Assembly: GCF_023065955.2 (NCBI RefSeq)
Contig: NW_026623100.1
Coordinates: forward strand, 70,126,727-70,190,726
Source: Ursus arctos
Taxonomy: Eukaryota > Chordata > Mammalia > Carnivora > Ursidae
Direction of reading: 5' to 3'
Length of the DNA stretch: 64,000 nt
Under the pieces are notes generated by a model, which made no database searches, was not told the origin of the DNA, and saw nothing but the letters and a program-made list of their open reading frames with translations. A program made the translations under genes and the position numbers. Below are positions 23,801-32,750 of this stretch, piece after piece. Position 1 is the first letter of the stretch; every line of letters starts with the position of its first letter.

Positions 23801-26114
23801 GGAGTGCAGTTCCTTCCTGCTCTCTGGCCAGGCCAGGGGGCAGCCTGTCCTCTGTGGGGACCAGGGGAGGGGAAGTGAGACTGGGGTCTTTGGAGCTCCC
23901 CGTAGCCTCTCCATGGTTGACCTTGCACGGCAGGGCCTGGGAGAGAAGGGAGCCGGACCTTGCGTGAGTGGGACCCAGTTCCAGTGGTGACTCAGGGAGC
24001 CGGGGCAGAAATAGAGCCCGTAGAAAGGGGTGCCGCTGCCGCCACCTGAACCCCGAGTGTGACTGCTGTACCTGCCACCTCAGAGCAGCTTCTGGCTAGT
24101 TCCCAGCAGCGTCTGCCCCAGCTGTGTAAATCATGGACACTGACACGAGCAGTTAGCTGCTGCTTTATTTCCTCAAGGCCCCTGCGTGAGGATCATTCAG
24201 GCCCCGTGAGCTTTCCCGGGGCCCCAGCGCCAGCGGAGGCTGCAGGAGGAGCCGCACCTGCCGCGGGGAGCTCAGGGAGGAGCGGCTGCTTGCAGGGAGC
24301 TAGGCCGCAGCTGCGCTGAGGTTGCCGGGAGCAGCCTGTCCTGGGTCACGCTTCTGCAAATTGCCTCAAACCGAAGACGGCTACCTCTCTTCGAAGGCCT
24401 GGTTCGGGCTGGGCCCTCTCAGTCGGGACTGGAGGGACATCTCTGCCATCCACAGAGGCTCTGAGTTCTCCCTTTGGGGTCCCTGCCCCGCCGCAGGAGG
24501 GTGACCCGGGGAGCAGACAGCGTGACCCAGAGCTCCTCAGGCAGCTGGTACTTGGCAGGCAGGCCCTGCAGGGGAGGGTGGTGCTGGGCACTCCACGCTC
24601 AAACAGGCCGCTTCCTAGCCCTGCTGATGTCTGAGCTGGATCCCACTGGCAGATGGGGAGACTGAGGACCAGGGAGGGAGGGTATGAAGCGGACCCGAGG
24701 CCACTGGTGAAGGAGTAGCGGGAGAGAAGTGGAACTGTGCTCTGGGCACTGTGCTGTGCATCTGGGCCCACCTGTGCCCTCCCTCCCCTGTCCTCAGCAT
24801 GGCGAATGCGGCCTCCTGAGATCCCCTTAGACACCTTGCCCGGGTGTGGGCAGCACCTGTCCGGATGTCTCTGCCAGTTGTTGGTTTAGGAAGCATGTAA
24901 AGGGCCAGGCATCCTCTTTCAGGAATTCAAAAGGTGGCCCTTGCATTTCAAAGGGAATTTTCCATGCGACTCTGTGAAAGCCCCCAAGATAGTGTTACCA
25001 GACTCCCCCTGCCCCGCCCCCCGCAGCCTGGGTCTCCTGCTGTCCCCTGGTTCCAGACCACATCGATTTCCTCCACCGGGAGCAGGCAGTAGGTGCTCCC
25101 TCAGGCGAAGATAGCAGAGCCAGGTTGTGGCCTGCTCTGCCTAACTGCCGTCCAGGACCCAGCGCGGGTCCTGCATGACCATCCCACTGCCGCGGGCTTT
25201 AGTCCCACCCAGTGGTGGGCTGTCAGCTCCAGAACCATGGTGGCGCCAGCCCTCGGCAGGCTCTGTCTAGCATGGGTGGCCCACAGTGGGCACCGTGGAC
25301 AGGCAGCCCCCCACGGTCGTCAGATCCCCTCATGTCATCTTTCTCAGGCTGAACTGGGTCCGGACGAGGGCTCAGCTTCTGAAGTCAGACTCAGACACCC
25401 TCATGCGCGGTCATCTCGCGGGTAGCTGGGCCTCCTGGGGCTTGAGCGTCCGCATCTGCAGGGTGGAGACCAGCCGTACCCCCAGAGGGTTTGGGGATAA
25501 AGCGAGATACCGTGTCCAGGGTGCTTGGCACAGAGCAGGGCTCTGCAGCTGGCAGCTGTTACTTTCTTCTGGACTTTCTTCTGGAGGTTAGAGGACAAGT
25601 CCCCTAAGGGCCATTGTCTAGAGGGGACCAACCGAAAAGCAGAGCCCTCCAAAAGCTGCTGAGGGGCCGGTTCTGCTCCCCCTGTGCTGTGGGGCGAAGC
25701 CCGCCCCCCAGTTTCTCTGTGGGGCAGCTGGCAGAAAGGCCAGGTTGGGGCGGGGCCTGTCGCACTCCCGGAGTGGGGTGCCGTTGCCTCAGGGCCTTAC
25801 TCCCTCCCGGGGGGTTATATTCAGAGCTTCCCCTCTGGTTCCCTAGAGTTGAAGAGGACTTGGACCAGATTCTGAACCTGGGGGCTGAGCCCACACCCAA
25901 GCCCCAGCCTAAGCCCAGACCGCCAGTGGCAGCTAAGCCAGCACTTCCCAGAAAGCCAGCTGTCCCCCCCAGAGCAGGCCTGTTGGAGGCCGAGGCAGGG
26001 CGGCGGAAGCAGCAGCAGCAGCAGCAGCATATTGAAGCCATGGACGAAATGGACATCTTACAGTATATCCGGGACCACGATGTGCCTGGCCAGGCCGCCC
26101 CCAGCCTCTTCTGA
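3493..26114 (+). CDS. HS1BP3: HS1BP3 (HCLS1-binding protein 3), exons 2-7, 5'-incomplete
   Basis: Six exons join in frame: 3493-3658, 7066-7273, 9295-9514, 20938-21098, 21937-22051 and 25847-26114. The summed coding length is 1138 bases, which is one base completing a codon from exon 1 plus 378 sense codons and TGA. The product matches what I remember of human HS1BP3 (392 residues) almost residue for residue in the PX region and in the segments DEMDILQYI and APSLF. Reported family roles are binding the SH3-containing adaptor HS1/HCLS1 (and cortactin), binding phosphoinositide or phosphatidic acid through the PX domain, and restraining autophagosome formation through phospholipase D1. Exon 1 (about 11 residues with the start codon) is not in the window, so this CDS is partial only because of the window edge. 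No frameshift or internal stop is seen. The gene call is very secure; the functional statements are family knowledge, not read from this sequence. Confidence 0.97.
3659..7065 (+). other. HS1BP3: HS1BP3 intron 2
   Basis: Intron of 3407 bases with donor GTGAGC and acceptor CCTCCAG. It includes a purine-rich stretch (about 4380-4570) and a short A-rich patch (about 5278-5350). I see no coding exon, structured RNA or intact mobile element. Confidence 0.85.
7066..7273 (+). CDS. HS1BP3: HS1BP3 exon 3: C-terminal half of PX domain
   Basis: Encodes 69 residues plus the first base of a glycine codon (about residues 67-136). KKYSEIEELYQKL corresponds to the PX signature helix (the RRYSDF...L...L element of canonical PX domains). 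TLPPLPKK is the following proline-rich loop that contacts membrane lipid head groups. RERRAVFNEILRCV and LLEFLG are the terminal PX helices. HS1BP3 has KKYSEI where many PX proteins have RRYSDF, so the basic lipid-contact positions are conserved in charge. The donor after the exon is GTACCT, which lacks the usual G at +5 and is therefore weak on sequence. Confidence 0.96.
7274..9294 (+). other. HS1BP3: HS1BP3 intron 3
   Basis: Intron of 2021 bases. A diverged MIR-like patch may lie at about 7590-7720 and another at 8240-8390. The stretch 8390-8640 is AT-rich, with a T11-12 run near 8591-8605. The acceptor is CTTCCACAG after a clear pyrimidine tract. No gene seen inside it. Confidence 0.85.
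9295..9514 (+). CDS. HS1BP3: HS1BP3 exon 4: acidic linker
   Basis: Encodes about residues 136-208 plus two bases of the next arginine codon. The stretch after the PX domain is low-complexity and acidic, with DDGEAFDFFKQQDRAELEA, then a run of six glutamates after KSS, then the well conserved ALDPLGIMR. The middle of this exon is the most diverged part relative to remembered human protein (for example QQDRAELEALPIPG), while its ends are conserved, as expected for a disordered linker. The donor is GTAGGT. Confidence 0.95.
10330..10470 (-). repeat. MIR fragment
   Basis: The segment reads as the reverse complement of MIR: CATTTTACAGGTTAGAGAAA, then CTGCCCAAGGTCAGACAGCT, then GGTAAATAATGG and AGGATTCCAG. 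Diverged but with the full motif order. Confidence 0.75.
10475..10625 (+). repeat. MIR fragment
   Basis: Motifs in MIR order: TGGCTCTGCCATTTACCAGC, a diverged CAGTTTTCTGCGG, GGGTAATGGTAGCACCTC and TGTAGGGCTCTTGTGGAGAC. It directly follows a MIR in the opposite orientation, giving a head-to-head inverted pair. Confidence 0.7.
11755..11800. repeat. (TG)23 microsatellite
   Basis: An uninterrupted TG dinucleotide run of 46 bases in HS1BP3 intron 4. Its length and purity make length polymorphism likely. Confidence 0.95.
12021..12036. repeat. C16 homopolymer
   Basis: Sixteen consecutive cytosines following GCCGCCG. The exact length may be unreliable because such runs are prone to sequencing and assembly error. 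Confidence 0.85.
13600..13765 (-). repeat. Ancient L1 3' UTR fragment
   Basis: CCAGCTTTATTGGGAATTAA, GAGTTTAAGGTGTACAATGT, GTATATATTGCAAAGTAGTG and CACCTCCATCACCTCCC occur in the order of the antisense 3' end of old mammalian L1 (L1ME-like). Confidence 0.65.
14350..14554 (-). repeat. Carnivore tRNA-Lys SINE (CAN SINE/SINEC)
   Basis: The element begins on this strand with a T-rich tract (its poly-A tail in reverse), followed by AAGATTTATTTATTTGTTTG, a GA-rich body, GCAGGCTCCTGGCTGAGCAG, GGGGTCGACCCTGGGACTC (B-box region) and the tRNA head as GCCACCCAGGCATCC. A degenerate target-site duplication is possible: both flanks show an ACTTT...TTTTTTAA pattern, but poly-T obscures the boundary. It is moderately diverged, so an older copy. 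Confidence 0.85.
14800..14965 (+). repeat. MIR fragment
   Basis: MIR motifs in order: GTTCAAATCCCAGTTCTGCC, CCTTACCAGC, ACTGGGCAGGTCATTGAAC, GTGCCTCTGTTTC and GAAGGATAAAGTGAGATG. Confidence 0.8.
18641..18706. repeat. TTCC-rich simple repeat
   Basis: A mostly (TTCC)n tract with interruptions (TCTCTTC), inside HS1BP3 intron 4. It gives a strong pyrimidine-strand bias but no splice signal that I would call. Confidence 0.85.
19335..19450 (+). repeat. MER5A-like fragment
   Basis: Contains CCAGTGGCTCCACACCTGGC, GGTCATCAGATTCCTCGGAG and CTCTGACTCAGTGGCTC, in keeping with a diverged MER5A left half. Low-to-moderate certainty. Confidence 0.45.
20938..21098 (+). CDS. HS1BP3: HS1BP3 exon 5: basic patch and acidic linker
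   Basis: The first base completes an arginine codon split with exon 4. The exon then encodes about residues 210-262 and the first base of a proline codon. It starts SKKPKKHPEVAVKPKPSPR, a lysine-rich patch, followed by the conserved LTIFDEEVDPDEGLFGPG. The acceptor (TTCTGTGATTCCGTAG) has a broken pyrimidine tract, while the donor is a perfect GTAAGT. The C-terminal part, TKPAPQRPAEDAPLQD, is diverged relative to remembered human protein. Confidence 0.95.
21099..21936 (+). other. HS1BP3: HS1BP3 intron 5
   Basis: Intron of 838 bases with donor GTAAGT and acceptor TTCTCCACAG. A stretch at about 21590-21715 (CCAGGCTCTGTGCTGAGCCT and following) resembles a common ancient interspersed repeat, but I cannot classify it. 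No other feature seen. Confidence 0.85.
21937..22051 (+). CDS. HS1BP3: HS1BP3 exon 6: linker
   Basis: Encodes the end of a split proline codon, 37 residues beginning LKLFEDPDLGGAVPLGDPLL, and two bases of the next arginine. It closes ESGGRVSHAELFR. Human HS1BP3, as I remember it, is about seven residues longer here (GGPTPSLSHRDASKELFR). This deletion, with small length changes elsewhere, accounts for the slightly shorter total length in this species. The donor GTACCG lacks G at +5 and is weak. The acceptor is strong. Confidence 0.94.
22590..22740 (-). repeat. MIR fragment
   Basis: Reverse-complement MIR motifs: TCATCCTCACAACGCC, GATTTAGAGAACAGAG, TAACTGGTCCAAGGCC and ACAGAGCCAGGATTGGGACC. 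Confidence 0.7.
25360..25560 (+). repeat. MIR fragment
   Basis: A diverged MIR: TCTGAAGTCAGACTCAGAC, GGTAGCTGGGCCTCC, TCCGCATCTGCAGGGTGGAG and, near its end, GCTTGGCACAGAGCAGGGCTC. The internal region is heavily substituted. Confidence 0.6.
25847..26114 (+). CDS. HS1BP3: HS1BP3 exon 7: proline-rich, Q6 and conserved C-terminus
   Basis: Encodes the end of a split arginine codon, then 88 residues and TGA at 26112-26114. It begins VEEDLDQILNLGAEP, continues with a proline/lysine-rich stretch containing KPQPKPRPPVAAKP and PRKPAVPPR (plausible SH3-domain ligand cores), then a pure run of six glutamines encoded by six CAG codons (26010-26027) followed by H. It ends with the conserved AMDEMDILQYIRDHD and QAAPSLF. 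Where this species has RRKQQQQQQHIEAMD, remembered human protein has no such run (QQKPQEQIQAMD). Confidence 0.96.
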
Positions 26115-28040
26115 CCCTCCCACCCCTGGACTGGCCCTGGGCTGCCAGAGCCTCTCCGCTGGAGGGATCTGGGGTGACGTGGGCACTGTGCCCTGCAGGG
26201 CCAGGACCTCTGTTCCCAAGGGAGGGGGGTGGATGCACAGGTCATAGGACCCCTGTGCTACTTTGGTTTTTGTTTTGTTTTGTTTGCCTGTGGGGTCATA
26301 GAACCCTGAAGGGCATGGAGAGAGAGGTCACCATAGGAATTGGAGCTCAGATTGTCTCAGCCACATGGATATGAAGGGGAGAGCGTGGGGGCTGCCTTGC
26401 TAACCAGGACCTCAGCCCCCAGGATGAAATTGAGACTGGAGGGACTCCGGGATGCCCTACTCGGGGCAGGGGAACTTTGTGTCCAGTCGTGCCTACTGCA
26501 TAGGGGGGAGGGTCTGCCCAGCCTGGGAGGAGGGGTAGAGTCCCTGGGCAGTGTGGCTCCTGGGGGCCCACAGGCTCCGAGACGGATGCCAGGTGGCTGC
26601 CTGGGAGAGCCTGGTTGGGTGGAGTGTCCCTGGGCTGCCTCTGGTCATCAGGTGCTAAGCAGGGTACTTTCCCATGTGTCCAGCTTGAGGGAGACACGAA
26701 GCCCAACCCTGCCTCTCTCGCGTGTGGACGGCCTGACGAGCCCCTGGTCTTCCTTCCTCCTCCTTTCCCAGGGAATGCCTGGCCAGGCCTTGGCCTCTGT
26801 AGGCCTCTGGTCATATGGCCAGTGTCCACCCTTGCAGCTCCGAGCAGAGCGGTCGTGGTATCCTCCATCCGCTGCCTGGGCCTGCACTAGGGTGTCTCTC
26901 CTACTCACAGTGAGCCTGGGCGGGATGCTCTTGGCTGCTGCTTCGAGCACTCTGTCCAGCGGTGGGTGCTGCCAGGCCTTCCCTGTCCCCCAGATCTGGA
27001 CGTGCTCACCGGCCTCTCAGCATGGGGACCGCCTCTCCAGGGAGAAGGAGCCCTGTGCCAGAGCAGGGCCAGTGCCTTAGACTTCCCCCCCGAACCCCCC
27101 CATGCCCCGGCACACAGGTCGGGGCATGGCACAGCGCTCAGGAAATTCTCAGTGAACGATGTTTAATAGAGCAAAGGATATCTTTTTAAATATATTCTTC
27201 ATGTTCAGAACTAGTTTTTAACGAAACACAGTTTTTAATGAAATGCAATCACGGTTGTCCCTTGGCTTCTCTTGCTTGACAGAAACCCTGGAAGGGGGTT
27301 TGGAAGTAGGACCCCCTGATGCTTTTCTGATCGGGGCCAGCAGCCCCCCCTGAGGGAGGCTCCCGACCAAGCTGGTTCTTGGCCACCATCAGAGTCTCTA
27401 ATACCCTGCTCCTGCCCTGCGCCCGCACCTGTGGGCTGTGGGAGCACCCCCTCTGTCCTGCGTCTCAAGCACCCCGACACCCTCGTCAGCTGTCCAGTCT
27501 GAGGAGGCTGCCCTCCCGCAGCCTGGGCCAGAGGGACAGGACGTAGGCAGCTGTGGGATCTGAGAGCTGCACGCCTTCTTCTCTGCCTTCCCCGGGCTCC
27601 AGGGCTTCTCTCCCAGGGCGCCACGCAGCCTAGGGGCTCCTCACGCCTGCCACTCCACTTGCCTTTCACCGCCAGGCCTTCGCGCCCCACGCCGGAAGGC
27701 CTCGGAAGGAGCGAGTGCCGAGGGGAGGGCTGCCCCTGTTCTCCCTCCTGTGCCAGCTCCCCACCCGCCACCACCGCTCACCAGCTGTGACATAGGAGCA
27801 GAGGGCTCAGCTGGCAGGTGCCCGGAAGGGGTCACAGGCAGAACCTGCCATTCTGGTGTGGGTTTCAGCCACTGTGGGCTGGCCTCCTCCCTGGAGGCCT
27901 GGTGCTGCCTAGACACAGAGTGAAGATGTGCACGTCCCCGGATAATGACGCTCAAACTGTGGCTGGCTCTCCGCCGCAGGTCTGTGACCTACTGGGGAAT
28001 CGGTGACACCCAGTGATCCAATAAAGTTCATGTCAGTGAC
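26115..28040 (+). other. HS1BP3: HS1BP3 3' UTR
   Basis: From the stop codon to just past the poly(A) signal at 28020, about 1.9 kb, largely GC-rich. The only open frames in it are incidental. A T/G-rich stretch (GGTTTTTGTTTTGTTTTG) lies at about 26264-26285 and an AT-rich segment at 27160-27245. The end point is inferred from the signal, not from transcript data. Confidence 0.75.
28020..28025 (+). terminator. Poly(A) signal AATAAA of HS1BP3
   Basis: A canonical AATAAA hexamer about 1.9 kb after the stop codon, followed about 30 bases later by a G/T-rich element (TTGTTAATGGTGTTTTTT), the usual downstream cleavage-factor context. Cleavage is expected near 28040. Confidence 0.8.
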
Positions 28041-30550
28041 TCATTCCAGCATTTGTTAATGGTGTTTTTTCTGCGCCTGGGCTGATGGGGAACACTGGGG
28101 AGGGCGGGGGGAGTACCTTGTTAACAGTGGGCTCAACAAGGGGGAGCTGCCCTGGAAGGACCCTGGGGTCTGCCATGGCTCAACCCAGGCTCCCAGGCTG
28201 CTGCTTGGTAGGGTGGGTTGAGGCCAGAGGGAGGATCCCACTGTGTAAACTGAGGCAGAGGGGCCAGAGGCCCAGGCCCAGCAGGAATCACCGGGTCAGT
28301 AACTGACCAGCCAGAACCCTTGGAAACAGCCTGGAAAGCGGACCCTTCCCTTCTCCAGACTTACCGTCTCCATAGTGGGGACTGGCCTAGGCTTGAACTG
28401 GTCTTCGGCTCTTCAAGCTGCGACATCAGACAGCCCTTCCAAGTAAACCCATCCATCCATACCCACACCCCTGGCCTCCACCCCTCTGCTGGAGCTCAGA
28501 TTCTGAGATGCCACTTTGTGCCTGGACCCCAGAGATCCTGGGCAGATGGCTCTGCAGACTGACAGGCGCTGGAGAATTAGAAACGGGTCCCCAGAAGCCT
28601 GCGAGGCCCTGAGCTGGGGTGGGCTGTGGACCAACCCTGGCCTCCTCCCACCGCTTGGCTTTGGCTCTTGTAGCCAAGCTTGAATTGGGGTCTTGGCTCC
28701 CAAGGACAAACAGTTGGGCTCTTCTGAGGAGGACCCCACAGCCAAGAGCCTACAGCTGAGAGCTCACCATACAAAGAAAACCAAGAGTTGAAATTGGGGA
28801 CAGCAGCCTTTGTCTTGAAGCCGCCGTGAGCTCCGTGGACAGGATGCGCCATCTGTGGCAGGGGCCGCCCTCCCTTCCAGCATCACTGCTCTCGGAAAGC
28901 CAGGAACTCCAGTCCTGCTGAAAAGTCCCGATCCTAGCTCCTGTCCTGGCCAGGCTGTGCAGCGGGGCTCCCTGGGGAGTGCCCACCCTCTGAGCTCTGG
29001 TGTCCCGTGTTCATATCCGTGCAGCTGTCTGGAACTCCCCCTCTCCTCCACTAGCTCTGGGGGCTGCCCCAGCTCGAGTCCTCACACTGGATGCAGACAA
29101 GACAGCAAAAATCCAGCCCTCTGGCCTCAGTGCCCAGCTGCCACCTTGGCACGGTATTGATACACTCTGTGCAGAGATTAAACACCCAGCATTAGGCTTT
29201 GGTTGGCCTCCGCCCCTGGAATCTTCCAGGGAGGCCTGGTGTGGGAAATCATACTCAGTTGTCCAGCTCCCCAGCCGTCCGGCTGAGCATATCCTGGGGA
29301 AGAGGGAAGGGCCGTGGAGCTGCCGTCCCCCAGATGGTGGCCCTGAATGGGCAGCAGGCACCTCCCAGGGCTGCTGGGGCTTTGCGTAGGTTGATGGCTG
29401 CCCAGAGCAGGCATGGTCAACACCCAGAACCTTTTTTGAGTGGCTGACCTTTCAGTGTCAAGTTTTGGAGGGTACTATTCAGTGCGAACCCTGATCACTC
29501 CAAACCATTCCCCGTCGGCACCCTGAGGCCTCACAGTGGAGGTTGTTGACTGAAGGACCCTTGGGGAAACCAGCCATCAGGCGCTGGGCATGGAAGGATC
29601 TAGGTTTCAGTCCAGCTGGGCTGTGCGACATCCTCTCACCCCACAGCCCGCAGTACCGAGTGAAGAGCTTTCCCTGGGCTCTCTTGAAGGGGCTGGAAGG
29701 ACCGTGACATCCTGTTCGTGCTGGTGGAGTTTCCATGGGCTGATCACTAGCGCATCACAGGGGGACCCCTGCCCGGGACGAGCTGAACGCTCCTGGGAAG
29801 TGGCAGGCTCAGCCCGCCCGGCGTCCAGCCCGGACTCTGAGCACTGATCGCCAGGTGCTGAGCGACGTACAACATGGTGGATGGGACGACGTGGTGAACA
29901 CAACCAGGAGGGCCGATGCAAATCCCTCTCCTGGCTGACCTCGGTCTCTTGTTCTCCACGGCTCTGGCCACGGGTGAGAGCTGAGAGATTTCATTTCTCA
30001 AGTCACACTCGGGATAAAACCGCAGCTTCTGGAGTGGGATTATGGGCTGAGCGCGTGGCCTCGGTGAGCGGGGATCCCTACTGACAACTTTCAGAGGTGC
30101 CGGTGATTCTTTGCCAACTCAGCAGAGAGCAGCGGCCTCTAAAGTGGGTTTTTAGTAAATCTGAGTTAGCTCCCTCCAGCCCGACTGGCCAGTCATGCCA
30201 TCGATCCAGGGCGAAGCAGAGGGAGGCCAGGACTAGGTAGGAGGCACAACTCTGGGGCTCAGGGGAAACGGAGCGAGAGATGCCATGAACATTTCCTGAG
30301 CACCTGCGGGCTACGGTACCTTTCCCAGGCACCACAGAGATTGCGAGGATGGAGAAGCGTGAGCCGGTAAAGCTGGATCTGGTATGAGCCGTGCTGAGCC
30401 CCCGTTTCAGTTCTGTTCTTCGGGCCTCCCGCCCAAACAGCAGACGTAGCTGAAGGAGGCACCCCTCCCGTGGGCCGCTCAGCCCATCTTCCCTCCCCTC
30501 TGACACCTGCCAGCGCACAGAGTGTTGCATGTGACCTGAGCCCAGCCTCC
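28041..30550. other. Intergenic, 3' flank of HS1BP3
   Basis: About 2.5 kb of moderately GC-rich sequence after the inferred cleavage site. No exon structure, structured RNA or clear mobile element seen. Confidence 0.6.
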
Positions 30551-30982
30551 CGTCTGCTGTCACGAAGGACCACAAACTGGGTGACTTTAAACAACAGGAA
30601 TTTATTCTCTCCCAGTTCTGGAGTCCAGAAATCCAAAATCAAGCTGTTGGCAGGGCCACACTCTCTCCTAAGGCTCTAGGGAGAACCCTTCCTTGCTTCG
30701 TCCGGCTTCCGAATGGTTGGTGACACTCCTTGGAGTCCCTTGGCTTGTAGCTGCGTCACCCCCGTCTCTGTCTTCATGGGGTCATCTCTTCTGTGTCTTT
30801 TCTGGGTTTGTGTCCAAATTCCCTCTTCTTGTAAGAACACCAGTCATTGGACTAGGACCCAGTATGACCTCATTTTACCTTAGTTACATCTGCGAAGACC
30901 GGATTTCCCAAATAAGGTCCCATTCATGGGTCCGGGTGGACATGAATTTTGGGGGGACGCTGTTCCACCCAGTATAGTCACT
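30551..30982 (-). repeat. MaLR/MLT1-like LTR
   Basis: Reads as the reverse complement of a mammalian solo LTR: AAACAACAGGAATTTATTCT, CAGTTCTGGAGTCCAGAAAT, CTTGTAAGAACACCAGTCAT, TTACATCTGCGAAGACCGG, CAAATAAGGTCCCATTC and an end near TTCCACCCAGTATAG. No internal retroviral genes accompany it. The subfamily name is uncertain. Confidence 0.65.
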
Positions 30983-31556
30983 AAGGGCCTGGGACCTTCC
31001 AGCAGGCTGACTTACTTGATCGCAGAAGCAATCATTTCTGCATCTCTAGTGGCTGCTCCAGGGCCTGGCAAAGACCTTCTCTGAAGGCCCGTTGGGTGCC
31101 ATCTGGGACTTACCATATAAGGTTCGGGAGACGCTGGAATCAACCTGCCACTGAAAGCAGACCCAGCCTTTGTCATCACTCGTGACCAGAGGTTAGTGTG
31201 GGACTTGTGGAGCTCCAGGTCCTTCCCCACGTGGCCCAGGAGTGGTCTGGCCCCCTCCCAGGCCATCGTGCCTCCTCTGCCCCAGGCAATGGCAGGCCAT
31301 GAATGGGCCTCCATTACTTCCTGTCCTGAGCCATTGGCTTTTAGGAGTAAGACGAGGCAGGCAGTGTCCCATTCTGTCCTGTCACATCCTGTCCTCTGCA
31401 CCATCCCTGTGGGCTCCGTGGGCATGGCAGCTGTCCCCTGTCTGTAGCGGGGAGGGAGCAGGGAGGGAAGTGTCTTTGTTGGCCACCCGCCCTGTGCCAG
31501 GGTCAGCGTTCTCTCATTGACAGCTGCCACCAGAAATGTGGAAACCTCTTCGTCCA

Positions 31557-31570
31557 AAGTTGCATCTCTT
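31557..31570. repeat. Left target-site duplication of twin-primed L1
   Basis: AAGTTGCATCTCTT, identical to the copy at 32002-32015 after the L1 A-rich tail. Confidence 0.9.
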
Positions 31571-32001
31571 CTATTCCTTATGTTCCACAAATGAGTGAAA
31601 CTATATGATAATTGTCTTTCTCTGCTTGACTTATGTCACTCAGCATAATCTCCTCCAGTCCCGTCCATGTTGCTGCAAATGTGGGGTAATCGTTCTTTCT
31701 GATGGCTGAGTAATATTCCATTGTAGCAGGGAGATCGGTAGGGGAAGGAAGGGAAGAATGAAGGGGGGGTAATCAGAGGGGGAATGAACCACGAGAGACT
31801 AGGGACTCTGGGAAACAAACTGAGGGCTTCAGAGGGGAGGGGGGTGGGGGAATGGGATAGGCTGGTGATGGGTAGTAAGGAGGGCACGTATTGCATGGAG
31901 CACTGGGTGTTATATGCAAGTAATGAATCATGGAACTTTACATCAAAAACTAAGGATGTACTGTATGGTGACTAACATAATATAATAAAAAAATCTTTTT
32001 T
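31571..32001 (+). mobile_element. Carnivore L1 3' end with 5' inversion (twin priming)
   Basis: The first part (31571 to about 31725) is the reverse complement of the L1 ORF2 end (it reads CTATTCCTTATGTTCCAC ... GAGTAATATTCCATTGTA). From about 31726 the element continues in the sense direction (GCAGGGAGATCGGTAGGGG ... TGGAGCACTGGGTGTTATAT ... AACATAATATAATAAAAAAA) to an A-rich tail. In intact L1 these two parts are contiguous, so the copy has an inversion without obvious loss at the junction. Perfect 14-bp target-site duplications AAGTTGCATCTCTT flank it at 31557-31570 and 32002-32015. It is 5'-truncated and non-coding. Confidence 0.9.
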
Positions 32002-32015
32002 AAGTTGCATCTCTT
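32002..32015. repeat. Right target-site duplication of twin-primed L1
   Basis: AAGTTGCATCTCTT, the second copy, directly after the A/T-rich tail of the inserted L1. Confidence 0.9.
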
Positions 32016-32750
32016 TATTGAATAGGGAAACTTCAAAACTTATTTTAAAAATGACTCTTTGGAGCAACCTGGGGCACATAACGGAGAGTCAGCCGTGGTC
32101 GGAGCAGTCTCAGGTCACGGGGCTGTGTCTCCCTTCCTAGAGGGGCGCACCGGGCCGGAGGAGGCCTTTCCCGGTGAGGCCACCGCACCTCCTGCTCAGA
32201 GTGATGGCTTTCCCAGGCTGCTGGCTGCCAGGGCTGCCCTCCTGCCGTCACCCCAGCTTCTCACTGGGCGTCTGAGGAAGCTGGAAAAGGCTCTGACAGG
32301 CCTGGCGGCAGGAAGCGGCCTGCAGAGCGTGAGAGCCGCTGGCCCAGTCCCCAGGCGCCCGAGGGGGCCTCCCCTGCTTTCTCCGGTGTCTTTTCTTCCT
32401 TGGCGAGATCTCTCAACTTCACATATGTGGTTCTGCTTTTCCTTTTGGCTTAATAACCACTTTGCTGATTTCCCCCCAGCAAGTGCTGCTGGTCCCAGAA
32501 GGGGATTCTTTTAAATTAGACAGAACAGCTGACTTCTTGTCTCCCTGTTTCTCGGACCATCAGGAGCAGCAGAGAGGCTCTGCTTGACCTGTCGGGGGCC
32601 CGAGGGCCTCACTTTACTGCCCGATGGTCTGGGATTCTCATCAAGCTCGTCTGGTTTTATGGGTGGCCCTGGGACGGGAACCCTGGCCCCTGCCGACTAT
32701 AAAATCCACGGGCACAGGAATGGAAAATGCTTCAGCACCTTGGTGAAAGT
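32016..32750. other. Intergenic, no feature recognised
   Basis: Unique-looking, moderately GC-rich sequence between two L1 copies. No coding or repeat signature that I can name. Confidence 0.5.

Larger units (their letters stand above)
22052..25846 (+). other. HS1BP3: HS1BP3 intron 6
   Basis: Intron of 3795 bases. It contains a - strand MIR-like fragment (22590-22740) and a + strand MIR-like fragment (25360-25560). The remainder is GC-rich sequence without recognised features. The acceptor at 25846 is CCCTAG after a pyrimidine tract. Confidence 0.8.

Noticed and set aside
26340..27080. A 246-codon open frame on the + strand in the HS1BP3 3' UTR
   Set aside because: It lies after the HS1BP3 stop codon and before its poly(A) signal. 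No domain is seen and there is no splice context.
31726..31960. Possible independent sense L1 insertion beside an antisense one
   Set aside because: One pair of identical 14-bp target-site duplications encloses both parts, and the parts are contiguous in L1, so a single twin-primed insertion is simpler.
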